Shown: positions 24,630 through 32,571, counted from the stretch's first letter. The stretch: DNA of 37,335 bases from Paracoccaceae bacterium (GCA_020832445.1 JAFIEO010000055.1:1-37335); one strand, 5' to 3'. Numbers and translations are program-made. The notes: generated by a model from the letters alone, not told the origin.

Positions 24630-25178
24630 TCAGGCAGACATGCGCCGGATATAGGTCCATGTCGGCACGTTTGCGCGCCGCGCCACGCAATAGGCTTCCG
24701 CATCGCCCAGATAATCAAAGGCGGCATTGGTCAGCACATGCGCAGACGCCGTGTTGTCCTGAAACACTTCGGCAAACAGCGTGCGCGATTTGTGCGGGTT
24801 GGCCTTGATCACACAACCCAACGCTTCGGACGCGTAACCTGCATTCCAGAACGCAGGCGCCACCCAGAACCCGATCTGGCTTTGCTGGCGGTCCAGCGGC
24901 TTCAGCGACAGCAGGCCCAGCACATGCGCGGACCCCGTGGCCGACCCGTCCATGACCCACACATCCTCGTCGCGTTTGGGCGACAGGGCGCGTTCGATGA
25001 ACTGCTCTGTCGCGCCGGGCGGCAGCGGGTGCGGGATGGACCGCGTGCCTTCGGCGACACGCTTGTCGCCCGAATGCATGGCCAGAAGCGCCGAATCGGA
25101 TTTCTGCAAGGGACGCAGCACCAGCCGTTCCGATGTCAGGATCGGTTGATCTGCAAGAATCAGGGTCGTCACGGTCAT
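24630..25178 (-). CDS. GNAT-family N-acetyltransferase (RimJ/RimL-like), second of two
   Basis: A 182-residue GNAT protein: ILTSERLVLRPLQKSDSALL at the N-terminus, the CoA-binding region GFWVAPAFWNAGYASEALGC (about 111-130), and VFQDNTASAHVLTNAAFDYL as motif B. A very good ribosome site (GGAGGAG, four bases from the ATG at 25178) fixes the start; 13 further codons upstream are not needed. It follows the rpmA terminator, so it may start its own transcript. Similarity to its neighbour is of the family kind only, not a recent duplication. Confidence 0.88.
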   Translation of the reverse strand: MTVTTLILADQPILTSERLVLRPLQKSDSALLAMHSGDKRVAEGTRSIPHPLPPGATEQFIERALSPKRDEDVWVMDGSATGSAHVLGLLSLKPLDRQQSQIGFWVAPAFWNAGYASEALGCVIKANPHKSRTLFAEVFQDNTASAHVLTNAAFDYLGDAEAYCVARRANVPTWTYIRRMSA

Positions 25179-25244
25179 TCCACTCCTCCAAATAGGTCGT
25201 TTGCACGGCCGCTGCACTCTCCTCCAGGCGCGGGATGCCAGAAA

Positions 25245-25280
25245 AGAAACAGGGCCGGCATTGCTGCCGACCCTGTTTCT
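25245..25280 (-). terminator. intrinsic terminator of the rplU-rpmA operon
   Basis: On the minus strand AGAAACAGGGTCGGCA, loop GCAA, TGCCGGCCCTGTTTCT form a 16-bp stem with one G.U pair and a GNRA tetraloop, followed by TTTC. It starts 24 bases after the rpmA stop codon. On the plus strand the same position would be an A.C mismatch, so the structure belongs to the rpmA transcript. Confidence 0.88.
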
Positions 25281-25304
25281 ACATCTTAAATGTAAAAGTT
25301 CGGC

Positions 25305-25574
25305 TTACTCTGCTGCGTCCACCATCGGGCTAATGGATACATAGCTGCGACCCTTCAGACCCTTGGTAAAGGTCACTCGCCCTTCGGACAGTGCAAAAAG
25401 GGTGTGATCGCGGCCCATGCCCACGCCATCGCCGGCCCAATGCTTGGTGCCGCGCTGACGCACGATAATGTTGCCGGGAATAGCGTGCTGCCCACCATAA
25501 AGCTTCACGCCAAGGCGGCGACCCGCAGAGTCGCGACCGTTACGGGAGGAACCGCCTGCTTTTTTATGTGCCAT
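25305..25574 (-). CDS. rpmA: 50S ribosomal protein L27
   Basis: An 89-residue bacterial L27. The N-terminus [20 protein letters not shown], which reaches toward the peptidyl transferase centre, is of the ordinary uncleaved type. The core [19 protein letters not shown] and [16 protein letters not shown] follow. Length is normal. It lies six bases after the rplU stop with a GGAG ribosome site (AAGGAGTAATCCCTC), the universal rplU-rpmA arrangement, and is followed by a clear terminator. Confidence 0.98.
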   Translation of the reverse strand: MAHKKAGGSSRNGRDSAGRRLGVKLYGGQHAIPGNIIVRQRGTKHWAGDGVGMGRDHTLFALSEGRVTFTKGLKGRSYVSISPMVDAAE

Positions 25575-25580
25575 GAGGGA

Positions 25581-26288
25581 TTACTCCTTATCAGCTGCGA
25601 ATTGTTTGGCCTGGTCAATCCAGCCATCACGTTCGATCCGGCCTTTGAATGACAGTTGATCATCCATATAGGCAATCTCGGCGGTATTCCAAGCGGCAAT
25701 CTGGTCAAAATGGAACACGCCATTTTGATTCAGCAGACCTTCCAGCTTGGGACCGACGCCGGAAATCTTTTTCAGGTCGTCTGCCTTGCCGTCGCGCGCT
25801 TCACTCAGCAGGTTGGCGGGCTTGGACCCTTCGACTGCGGGCGCGTCTGCATCTGCCTTGGCGGCTTTCGGCGCTTTCGCAGCTTTTGGGGCTTTCGCAG
25901 GGGCGGCCGCTTCGATCGCGAAGCCCGACACAGACCCTGTGCCGATGGCAGCCATCACGCCGGTTTTATCCGCGCCGGATGCCAGAATGTCGGTCACGCG
26001 CACCAGTGTCAGTTTCTGGCGGTGGCCTTTGGTGCGCTGCGAGCTGTGCTTGCGGCGACGCTTGACATAATGGATGACCTTGTCGGCCTTGATCTGGTCG
26101 ATCACTTCGGCCTGCACGGCTGCACCGTCAACAACAGGCGCGCCGATCACAGGCGCATCACCGCCCAGCATCAGAATTTCGTTGAACTGGACTTTTTCAC
26201 CAGCTTGTGCGGCAATACGTTCCACGCGCAGCACATCGCCTGCCTGCACACGGTATTGCTTGCCACCAGTTTTGAGGACCGCAAACAT
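25581..26288 (-). CDS. rplU: 50S ribosomal protein L21 with C-terminal helix-hairpin-helix extension
   Basis: A 235-residue protein, over twice the usual ~103. Residues 1-102 are a complete L21 (MFAVLKTGGKQYRVQAGDVL, then KVIHYVKRRRKHSSQRTKGH for 23S rRNA binding). About 128-158 is an alanine/lysine/proline linker. About 168-235 form a helix-hairpin-helix-like domain with LKKISGVGPKLEGLL and FHFDQIAAW, like the domain seen in several DNA/RNA-binding and respiratory-complex proteins. I believe similar extended L21 proteins occur in related alphaproteobacteria. The extension would lie at the ribosome surface and could bind nucleic acid or another protein; its function is unknown. It heads the rplU-rpmA operon. 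Confidence 0.95.
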   Translation of the reverse strand: MFAVLKTGGKQYRVQAGDVLRVERIAAQAGEKVQFNEILMLGGDAPVIGAPVVDGAAVQAEVIDQIKADKVIHYVKRRRKHSSQRTKGHRQKLTLVRVTDILASGADKTGVMAAIGTGSVSGFAIEAAAPAKAPKAAKAPKAAKADADAPAVEGSKPANLLSEARDGKADDLKKISGVGPKLEGLLNQNGVFHFDQIAAWNTAEIAYMDDQLSFKGRIERDGWIDQAKQFAADKE

Positions 26289-26325
26289 CGGTCTGTTCCT
26301 TCATCATTTGCCGCGCCCTGTGGCC

Positions 26326-26380
26326 CCCGCGTGTGTGCGGGCGTTGATCTGCCTCGGGCGGCGTGCCCGCATTTGCGGGC
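26326..26380 (-). promoter_or_regulatory. two tandem hairpins in the rplU leader
   Basis: CCCGC/GCGGG (26326-26341, 6-nt loop) and GCCCGC/GCGGGC (26365-26380, loop ATTT) lie in the ~130-base leader of the rplU transcript. They could form an autoregulatory L21 leader as in other r-protein operons, but I know of no described leader of this form. Inference only. Confidence 0.35.
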
Positions 26381-26424
26381 AATACCCATACCCCGCGCGG
26401 ACCGCATGCCCGAACGGAAGCTGT

Positions 26425-26453
26425 CCTATGCGGGAATCGGGGGCAGGTGTCAA
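26425..26453 (-). promoter_or_regulatory. candidate rplU-rpmA promoter
   Basis: On the minus strand a perfect TTGACA (26448-26453) is followed after 17 bases by CATAGG (26425-26430). A perfect -35 with a weak -10 is common for strong alphaproteobacterial housekeeping promoters. It would give a leader of about 130 bases. Confidence 0.6.
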
Positions 26454-26527
26454 GCGGGAGAGTGGGGGGATGGGGGAGTTCGTAACCGAATAGGGCTAAC
26501 CGCATGTCACGCGATCTTGCGCGACAA

Positions 26528-26791
26528 TTATGCCTCTTTTATCGAAACTACGGTGCCACGCTGATCGTTCATTGCATGCCATCTTTGTCGAGCTGTTCCC
26601 ACAGCTTTGAGACCGGGTGTAGGCCTCCCGTCTTTGCCATCGTCCATTTTGACCCAAGCACCTCGCCAACCATCGACTTCGAGTTCGATGAGTTCGCCTT
26701 GTGACAGACAGAGGATCTTGTTTTTCAGTGGTTCGTTACCATGGATATGTTTAACCCAGAGGGCGTGATCGCGAACTTCAACATGGCTCAT
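26528..26791 (-). CDS. hypothetical protein of 87 residues
   Basis: I do not recognise this protein. It starts MSHVEVRDHALWVKHIHGNE and has no signal peptide or membrane helix. It alternates charged and aromatic residues, as in a small beta-rich fold (segments ILCLSQGELIELEVDGWRG, AWVKMDDGKDG), and ends MNDQRGTVVSIKEA. GGAG lies seven bases before the ATG at 26791, a TTGACA lies at 26869-26874, and base composition is lower in GC than the flanks. It stands alone between the rplU promoter and nagA. It is probably real; function is unknown. Confidence 0.7.
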   Translation of the reverse strand: MSHVEVRDHALWVKHIHGNEPLKNKILCLSQGELIELEVDGWRGAWVKMDDGKDGRPTPGLKAVGTARQRWHAMNDQRGTVVSIKEA

Positions 26792-26934
26792 AAATGCACT
26801 CCATAGGGGACTCACGGCTTACACTAAACCACCCCACACCACCCCCGTTAACCCAGCATAGCCCCACCTGTCAACATGTAGTTTTCTTGTCGCGCGATTC
26901 GATAAATTCAAAGTCGGCTAAGAGTTCCGCCCCC

Positions 26935-28104
26935 CTACCCCGCCACTTCACGCACATCCTCTGCCAACGCCACACGTTCCCCCGCCTGCCACACAGCCCG
27001 CAGCGACCAGTCGGGCGACAGCAGGACCAGATCGGCGCGGGCGCCGCGCGCGATGCGCCCGCGATCTGTGGCGCCGATCAGGTCGGCGGGGATGCGGGTG
27101 GCCATGGACAGGGCGCGGGCGGCGTCTACGCCAAGGCCCGCCAGACAGGCCAGTGATTGCGGCAGCGAAATATCTGCCCCCGCAAGCGTTCCGTCCGCCA
27201 GTGTCAGCCGCCCGTCCGCGCGCAGGATGCGCCGCCCCCCAAGGGTGATTTCGCGCAGATCCGTGCCTGCAAAGCCCATGGAATCACTGACCAGATACAG
27301 CCCGTCCGGCGCTTTCATCTGCAACGCCACCGCCATGCATTCGGGCGCGACATGCACGCCATCGGCAATAATGCCTGCCACAAGCGGGCTGGTCAGCGCC
27401 GCGCCCAACAGACCGGGGGCGCGGTTTTGCAGCGCGCCCATGGCGTTATACAAATGCGTGACGCTGCGCGCCCCTGCCCTGTGCGCGGCCAGTGCGGTGG
27501 CCGCGTCGCAGCCCGAATGCCCAAGGCTGACGATTGCGCCCGCTTCCGCCAGGGCCGCGATCTGGGCAGGCGTGGCCGCTTCGGGCGCAAGGGTGACCAT
27601 CAGCGCGGGCAGTGTTTGGGCGGCGTCGCACAGCAGGGCCAGATCGTCGTCATTCATGGGGCGGATAAGGCCCGCGTCATGTGCGCCCTTGCGCGCGGGG
27701 TCCAGATGCGGTCCTTCCAGATGCAGGCCCGCAAAGCCCGCCACGCCTGCGCGCGCAGCATCCAGCCCTGCGGCAATCACCTGCCGTGTCACATCAGGGG
27801 TGTCGGTGATCAATGTGGGCAGGATGGCGCAGGCCCCCAGCCGTGCATGCGCGGCGCAGATGCGCGCCAGCTGGCCCGCATCCGTGCCCGCACCCACCAT
27901 GACGCCCGCGCCGCCATTGACCTGCACATCCACCAGACCGGGGGCGAGAATGCCCGCGCCCAGATCCTGCGCAGGCGCGGGCAGTGCATCCCCGTCCGCG
28001 TGCAGGCCCAGAATGCGCCCCTGCGCCGACAGGCTGACGGCGGCATTGGCATGCATCCGCGTACCGTCAAAGATATGGGCCGCTTTCAGAACCTGTATCG
28101 CCAT
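26935..28104 (-). CDS. nagA: N-acetylglucosamine-6-phosphate deacetylase
   Basis: A 389-residue amidohydrolase that removes acetate from GlcNAc-6-phosphate to give glucosamine 6-phosphate. The N-terminal barrel motif reads LVDVQVNGGAG as in NagA. Metal ligands are E130 in HLEGPHL, H196 in SLGHSG and H217 in VTHLYN, and the catalytic aspartate is D274 in LVSDSMGF. H251 in DGVHVAPE binds substrate. All are present and length is normal. Its ATG shares one base with the SIS gene stop (TGATG), so the two are tightly coupled. It ends the leftward catabolic operon. Confidence 0.96.
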   Translation of the reverse strand: MAIQVLKAAHIFDGTRMHANAAVSLSAQGRILGLHADGDALPAPAQDLGAGILAPGLVDVQVNGGAGVMVGAGTDAGQLARICAAHARLGACAILPTLITDTPDVTRQVIAAGLDAARAGVAGFAGLHLEGPHLDPARKGAHDAGLIRPMNDDDLALLCDAAQTLPALMVTLAPEAATPAQIAALAEAGAIVSLGHSGCDAATALAAHRAGARSVTHLYNAMGALQNRAPGLLGAALTSPLVAGIIADGVHVAPECMAVALQMKAPDGLYLVSDSMGFAGTDLREITLGGRRILRADGRLTLADGTLAGADISLPQSLACLAGLGVDAARALSMATRIPADLIGATDRGRIARGARADLVLLSPDWSLRAVWQAGERVALAEDVREVAG

Positions 28105-29126
28105 CAGACAGTCTCGGTCACTTTGCGCAAATGGCGCGGGGTGTCGGGGGTCAGCCCGCGCCTGCGCGCCAGCCCTTCTATGAAGCCATAGAAGGACACA
28201 ACCCGCAACAACGGATCGACCAGCGGGTGCAGGGCCGCAGGCGCAGGCAGGGCCACCAGATCCGGCAGATCAGCGGTGACAAACACATCCGCGCCTTGTT
28301 GGTGCAGCTTCTGCGCAGTGGCGGCGAACCCGTCGCGCGCCGCATCTTCGCAGATCATGCCCAGCACCGGAAAGCCGCGTTCGACCAATGCGGCAGGGCC
28401 ATGCAGCACTTCTGCGGCGGAATAGGCTTCGGCATGGATGGCGGATGTTTCCTTGAATTTCAGCGCCATTTCGCTGGCAATCGCATAGCCCGCCCCGCGC
28501 CCCAGCACGAACAGCGCAGGCGCGCGCACCAGCCTGTCGGACAGCGCGCCCCAATCGCAGGCCAGCGCCTGTTCGCAGGCATCTGGCAGCGCGGCCAGCG
28601 CGTTCGACAATTCGCGGTCATCGCGCCATGCGGCCAGAAGCGCCAGCCCCCCCACCACCGAGGTGACGAAGCTTTTGGTGGCCGCAACACTGCGTTCCGG
28701 GCCGCAATGCAGCGGCAGGCAATAGCTGCTGCCCTGCGCCAGATTGCTGTCGGGGTTATTGGTCAGCGCCACGGTAATCGCGCCCGATGCGCGCGCCGCA
28801 CGCGTCATTTCCACGATATCGGGGCTTTGGCCCGATTGCGAAATCGCCAGCCCCAATGTGCGCGGCAGCCGCAGCTTGGCGTTATAGACCGACGCGACCG
28901 ATGGCCCCACCGAGGCCACGGGAATACCCGCCAGTATTTCGCAGGCATATTTGAAATAGCTGGCCGCATGGTCCGATGATCCGCGCGCCACGGTGATCAC
29001 CAGTTGCGGGTCAAATTCGCGCAGATTGTCGGCGATAAGGCGCAGGCTTTCGGCATTGCCCTTCAGGCAGGCCGCGACACTGGACGGGATTTCCGCAATT
29101 TCCTGTGCCATCAGGGTCTGTGTCAT
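28104..29126 (-). CDS. SIS-domain glucosamine-6-phosphate deaminase/isomerase (NagB-II type)
   Basis: A 340-residue protein with two SIS sugar-isomerase domains, equal to the isomerase half of GlmS without the amidotransferase half. Such stand-alone proteins often work as NagB-II, turning glucosamine 6-phosphate into fructose 6-phosphate and ammonia. Motifs: ITVARGSSDHAASYFKYA (about 44-61), ISQSGQSPDIVEMT (about 95-108), ATKSFVTSVVGGLAL, and in the second domain FVLGRGAGYAIASEMALKFK with AEVLHGP. Placement between the kinase and nagA fits the step after deacetylation. AgaS-type activity on galactosamine 6-phosphate is the alternative. It overlaps both neighbours. Confidence 0.9.
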   Translation of the reverse strand: MTQTLMAQEIAEIPSSVAACLKGNAESLRLIADNLREFDPQLVITVARGSSDHAASYFKYACEILAGIPVASVGPSVASVYNAKLRLPRTLGLAISQSGQSPDIVEMTRAARASGAITVALTNNPDSNLAQGSSYCLPLHCGPERSVAATKSFVTSVVGGLALLAAWRDDRELSNALAALPDACEQALACDWGALSDRLVRAPALFVLGRGAGYAIASEMALKFKETSAIHAEAYSAAEVLHGPAALVERGFPVLGMICEDAARDGFAATAQKLHQQGADVFVTADLPDLVALPAPAALHPLVDPLLRVVSFYGFIEGLARRRGLTPDTPRHLRKVTETV

Positions 29127-30013
29127 AAAGATGTTTCCTTTTGTCTTGCGCCATGGCGGGCTTGCCAGATGGCACCATCAAGTGCGGTTCCTTTGGGGGC
29201 TGTGCGGTGCAGATATGCCCCGCCCTGCGCCATGATCCGATCCAGCAGCACAGGCCCCAGCCCGCCTGTGGGGGCCACCGGCATATCATGCGCGCCGGCC
29301 TGCAAATGGGTGATGGCGCGCAGCAGATAGGCGCAGCCCCGGTCCAGAATTGCACCTGCAACCGGACAATGCACGCGGTCATGTTGCAGCACCAGCGGCG
29401 CAAGGGTGGCATAATCGGCCGGACGCGCGCGCGCCGCAAAACTTATGACATCCGGCAGCGCGCCGAACCTGTCCCAGATCATGCGCACAAGCGGGCCGTC
29501 CGGCGCAATGCCATCGCGGGCATGCAGCGCTGCACGCAGCGCTTCGCGCCCGATCCATGCGCCACCCCCCTCATCGCCCAGTGCCAGACCATAGCCGCCC
29601 AGCCGCTGCATCTGCCCGCCGCGCTGGCAGGCCAGCACCGATCCGGTGCCCACGGCCAGCACTATGCCGTCCTCCTGCCCGAACGCGCCCTTCAATGAGA
29701 TGTCGATATCGCCCATGACGGACACCTGCGGGTAGGGCAAGGCGTGCAGCAAACGCTGCGCCGCGCCCGATTCGCTTGCGCCCGCCAGCCCCAGCACAAT
29801 CTGTGCATCTGTCGCGGCCCCGTCGGGCAGCATGGCCTGCGCCATCGTAAATGCCCGCGCCAATGCGGTTGAGATTTCGCGCAACGCACCATCAGGGTCG
29901 CTGGACACATTGGCCGCACCACCGGTGACAACCTGCGTGCGGCGCCCGTCTGCCAGCTCTGCCTGTGCGCGGCAGCCTGTGCCACCACCATCCAGCCCAA
30001 TGAAAATGCGCAT
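29123..30013 (-). CDS. BadF/BadG/BcrA/BcrD-family amino sugar kinase
   Basis: A 296-residue sugar kinase of the ASKHA fold. The phosphate-1 motif is MRIFIGLDGGGTGCRA (1-16), and GTGSVLACQRGGQMQRLGGY with LGDEGGGAWIGREAL marks the N-acetylglucosamine kinase branch of the BadF family. It would phosphorylate incoming GlcNAc, MurNAc or glucosamine at position 6 after ABC import, replacing PTS phosphorylation. The frame is open to 30097 but the ATG at 30013, with GGGGG upstream, gives the family start. It is the first gene of the leftward operon and overlaps the SIS gene by ATGA. Confidence 0.9.
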   Translation of the reverse strand: MRIFIGLDGGGTGCRAQAELADGRRTQVVTGGAANVSSDPDGALREISTALARAFTMAQAMLPDGAATDAQIVLGLAGASESGAAQRLLHALPYPQVSVMGDIDISLKGAFGQEDGIVLAVGTGSVLACQRGGQMQRLGGYGLALGDEGGGAWIGREALRAALHARDGIAPDGPLVRMIWDRFGALPDVISFAARARPADYATLAPLVLQHDRVHCPVAGAILDRGCAYLLRAITHLQAGAHDMPVAPTGGLGPVLLDRIMAQGGAYLHRTAPKGTALDGAIWQARHGARQKETSL

Positions 30014-30033
30014 TCCCGCCCCCTTTGCCATGC

Positions 30034-30061
30034 ATAATACCAAAAGAATACCATATGAAAA
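30034..30061 (-). promoter_or_regulatory. promoter of the kinase-SIS-nagA operon
   Basis: On the minus strand TTTTCA (30056-30061) and TATTAT (30034-30039) are 16 bases apart. The spacer contains one copy of the 16-bp operator-like element. Transcription would start about 10-15 bases before the kinase ATG region. It is identified by inspection. Confidence 0.5.
30039..30054. promoter_or_regulatory. operator-like 16-bp element, left copy
   Basis: ACCAAAAGAATACCAT occurs here on the plus strand and again, exactly inverted, at 30219-30234. Within it ATACCA recurs at an 11-bp spacing (30037-30042 and 30048-30053). TGGTAT/ATACCA half-sites resemble those bound by HutC-type GntR amino-sugar regulators, so it is the likely site for the regulator encoded at 36381-37115. 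Confidence 0.6.
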
Positions 30062-30211
30062 GTGGTTTCTTGCGCACACGACCACTGCAAAAGCCATGAT
30101 GGCGCGATATTACAACGTTAAGAGCACCACATTACTACATGAAAAGATTGATTTTCCGCAGATAGGGCAGGTTCTTAAGGGCGCATTTCACTACCTAGCA
30201 GTCGAATTTTC

Positions 30212-30242
30212 TAGACAAATGGTATTCTTTTGGTTCTATATA
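30212..30242 (+). promoter_or_regulatory. promoter of the ABC transporter-murQ-gntR operon
   Basis: TAGACA (30212-30217) is followed by AT-rich -10 candidates TCTATA (30235-30240, spacer 17) or TATATA (30237-30242, spacer 19). The operator-like element fills the spacer. Transcription would begin about 65 bases before the binding-protein ATG. The -35 is good and the -10 is uncertain. Confidence 0.5.
30219..30234. promoter_or_regulatory. operator-like 16-bp element, right copy
   Basis: ATGGTATTCTTTTGGT is the exact reverse complement of the element at 30039-30054. A further TGGT...ACCA half-site pair extends to 30245. The two copies are 164 bases apart and each lies between the -35 and -10 of one of the divergent promoters, so a repressor could silence both operons at once. 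Confidence 0.6.
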
Positions 30243-30314
30243 CCACAGGGGACGCGAAAAGAAACGGATCGCCGGTCCGGCATGCTGCCCCCCGCCACAA
30301 CAAGGAGGACTGCA

Positions 30315-31568
30315 ATGACGACCCGCAAAACCCTGATCCTGTCGACAGCCATTGCCCTATGCGCAACGGGCACAGTTGCACAAGATGTCACGCTGACAAT
30401 CGAAAGCTGGCGCAATGACGACATTTCCATCTGGCGCAACCAGATCATTCCCGCGTTTGAAGCCGCGCATGAGGGCATCAAGCTGGATTTCCAGCCGATG
30501 GCGCCTGCACAATACAATTCCGCGCTGAATTCCAAACTTGATGCGGGCACCGCAGGCGACATTATCACCTGCCGCGCCTTTGACGCATCGCTGCAACTGT
30601 TTGAACGCGGCCAGCTGTCCGACCTGACCGGTCTGGACGGGATGGAAAACTTCTCGGATGTGGCGAAATCGGCATGGTCTACGGATGATGGCAGCCAGAC
30701 ATTTTGCGTGCCGCTGGCATCCGTCATCCATGGGTTCATCTATAATACCGAGATTTTCGAGGAACTTGGCCTTGAAGTTCCCACCACCGAAGATGAATTC
30801 TTTGCCGTCCTGGACGCGATTGACGCGGATGGCGGCTATATCCCCATGGCCATGGGCATCAATGACCAGTGGGAAGCCGCGACCATGGGCTATGCCAATA
30901 TCGGGGTGAATTTCTGGGGTGGCGAGGCAGGACGCGCGGCCCTGATCGCGGGCGAAAGCAGCCTGACAGATGATGCATGGGTGGAACCGTTCCGCCAGCT
31001 GGCCCGTTGGGCACCCTATCTGGGCCGCGGGTTTGAATCGCAAAGCTATCCTGACAGCCAGAACCTGTTCACGCTGGGGCGTGCGGCAATCTATCCGGCC
31101 GGATCATGGGAAATTGCCGGATTCCGCGAACAGGCCGATTTTGAAATGGGGGCATTCCCGCCGCCTGTCCCCGCGGGGACTGACGGCTGTTTCATCTCGG
31201 ATCATACCGATATGGGAATCGGGCTGAACGCAGCATCCGCAAATCAGGAAGAAGGACGTGCCTTCCTAAGCTGGCTGACCGGCAGCGAGGCATCAAGCCT
31301 GCTGGCCAACGCCATTCCGGGCTTCTTCCCGCTGTCCAGCGCCGAAGTGACACTGGAAGACCCGCTGGCGCAGGAATTCATTGGCTGGCGCGAGCAATGC
31401 GAAAGCACCATCCGGCCCTTTCACCAGATCGTTTCGCGCGGCACGCCGAACCTGTCGAACGAAAGCTGGACCGCTGCGGCAAATGTGATGCGCGGCACAT
31501 GGACACCGGAAGAAGCGGGCGAAGCGCTGCAATCGGGCCTGTCATCGTGGTATGCGCCGCATCAATAA
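30315..31568 (+). CDS. ABC transporter sugar-binding protein (family 1 extracellular solute-binding)
   Basis: A 417-residue periplasmic binding protein of the CUT1 sugar type. Residues 1-22 form a Sec signal peptide ending TGTVA before QDVTLTIESW. The fold motifs IWRNQIIPAFEAAHEGIKLD (about 37-56) and SWLTGSEASSLLANAIPGFF (about 315-335) are those of MalE-like proteins. AAGGAGG lies six bases before the ATG at 30315; the much longer upstream frame is discarded. It is the first gene of the rightward operon. By context it should bind GlcNAc, chitobiose, MurNAc or muropeptide sugar; the exact ligand cannot be read. A strong hairpin follows the gene. Confidence 0.93.
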   Translation: MTTRKTLILSTAIALCATGTVAQDVTLTIESWRNDDISIWRNQIIPAFEAAHEGIKLDFQPMAPAQYNSALNSKLDAGTAGDIITCRAFDASLQLFERGQLSDLTGLDGMENFSDVAKSAWSTDDGSQTFCVPLASVIHGFIYNTEIFEELGLEVPTTEDEFFAVLDAIDADGGYIPMAMGINDQWEAATMGYANIGVNFWGGEAGRAALIAGESSLTDDAWVEPFRQLARWAPYLGRGFESQSYPDSQNLFTLGRAAIYPAGSWEIAGFREQADFEMGAFPPPVPAGTDGCFISDHTDMGIGLNAASANQEEGRAFLSWLTGSEASSLLANAIPGFFPLSSAEVTLEDPLAQEFIGWREQCESTIRPFHQIVSRGTPNLSNESWTAAANVMRGTWTPEEAGEALQSGLSSWYAPHQ

Positions 31569-31577
31569 GTGCCATTT

Positions 31578-31604
31578 GCGGCCCCTGAGTTGATCAGGGG
31601 CCGC
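31578..31604 (+). promoter_or_regulatory. intercistronic hairpin after the binding-protein gene
   Basis: GCGGCCCCTGA (31578-31588), loop GTTGA, TCAGGGGCCGC (31594-31604): a perfect 11-bp stem starting 9 bases after the stop codon, without a T run. Hairpins at this place in sugar ABC operons usually protect the binding-protein message, so that it is made in excess over the permeases. Confidence 0.7.
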
Positions 31605-31632
31605 GTCATTCCCGCCACTACCGGAGGGTTCC

Positions 31633-32571
31633 ATGCCCCAGCCCCGCCGCCGCGCACCGCGCAGCCCCGTCCGCTGGCATATTGCCGTGTTTCTGGCCCC
31701 TGCTGTGCTGATCTACACTGCGATCATGATCATCCCGCTATTTGGCACGCTGAATCTGTCGCTGTTCACACGCGGCGAAGGGGGGGCGCGCGAATTTGTG
31801 GGGCTGGCCAATTTTGCCACGCTGTTTGGCGATCCGCGCTGGTCGGGGGCGTTCTGGAACGCAACAGGGAACAACCTGTGGTTTTTTGTCATTCATATGC
31901 TGGTGCAAAACCCCATCGGCATTGCGCTGGCGGCAATCCTGTCCACGCCGCGCCTGCGCTTTGCGGCCTTCTACCGCACGGCAATTTTCATTCCCGCAAT
32001 CCTGAGTTTCGTGATCGTGGGGTTTGTGTGGAAACTGATCCTGTCGCCGCTTTGGGGGGTTGCGCCCAATTTCATGGACGCGCTGGGGGTGGGCAACTGG
32101 TTCGCGCCATGGCTGGGGCTGGAGCGGTCCGCCCTGACCACGCTGGCGCTGATTTCAGTCTGGCAGTTCGTGGGCATTCCGTTGATGCTGATCTATGCCG
32201 CGCTTCTGTCCATCCCTGATGAAGTTCTGGAAGCCGCCGAAATGGATGGCATCACCGGCGCATCGCAGTTCTGGAAGATCAAGCTGCCGCTGATCCTGCC
32301 CACGATCGGCATCATATCCATCCTGACATTTGTCGGCAATTTCAACGCGTTCGATCTGATCTATGTCACCCAAGGGGCACTGGCCGGGCCAAATTACGCA
32401 ACCGATATTCTGGGCAGTTTCCTGTTCCGCACCTTCTTCGGGTTTCAGTTGCAGCTGGGTGATCCGCATATGGGCGCGACTGTGGCCACGGTGATGTTCT
32501 TCATCATTCTGGCGGGTGTGTCGCTGTATCTGTTCGGCGTTCAGACGCGGCTGCGCCGCTACCAGTTCTAG
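31633..32571 (+). CDS. ABC sugar permease, MalF-like
   Basis: A 312-residue CUT1 inner-membrane permease. A basic N-terminus (MPQPRRRAPRSPVRW) precedes the first helix (about 17-38), and five more helices follow. The cytoplasmic EAA loop is EVLEAAEMDGITGASQFWKI (about 197-216), the docking site for the ATPase, followed by KLPLILP. A GGAGG ribosome site (ACCGGAGGGTTCC) precedes the ATG. It forms the transport channel with the next gene product; the nine-base spacing between them supports a single unit. Confidence 0.95.
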   Translation: MPQPRRRAPRSPVRWHIAVFLAPAVLIYTAIMIIPLFGTLNLSLFTRGEGGAREFVGLANFATLFGDPRWSGAFWNATGNNLWFFVIHMLVQNPIGIALAAILSTPRLRFAAFYRTAIFIPAILSFVIVGFVWKLILSPLWGVAPNFMDALGVGNWFAPWLGLERSALTTLALISVWQFVGIPLMLIYAALLSIPDEVLEAAEMDGITGASQFWKIKLPLILPTIGIISILTFVGNFNAFDLIYVTQGALAGPNYATDILGSFLFRTFFGFQLQLGDPHMGATVATVMFFIILAGVSLYLFGVQTRLRRYQF

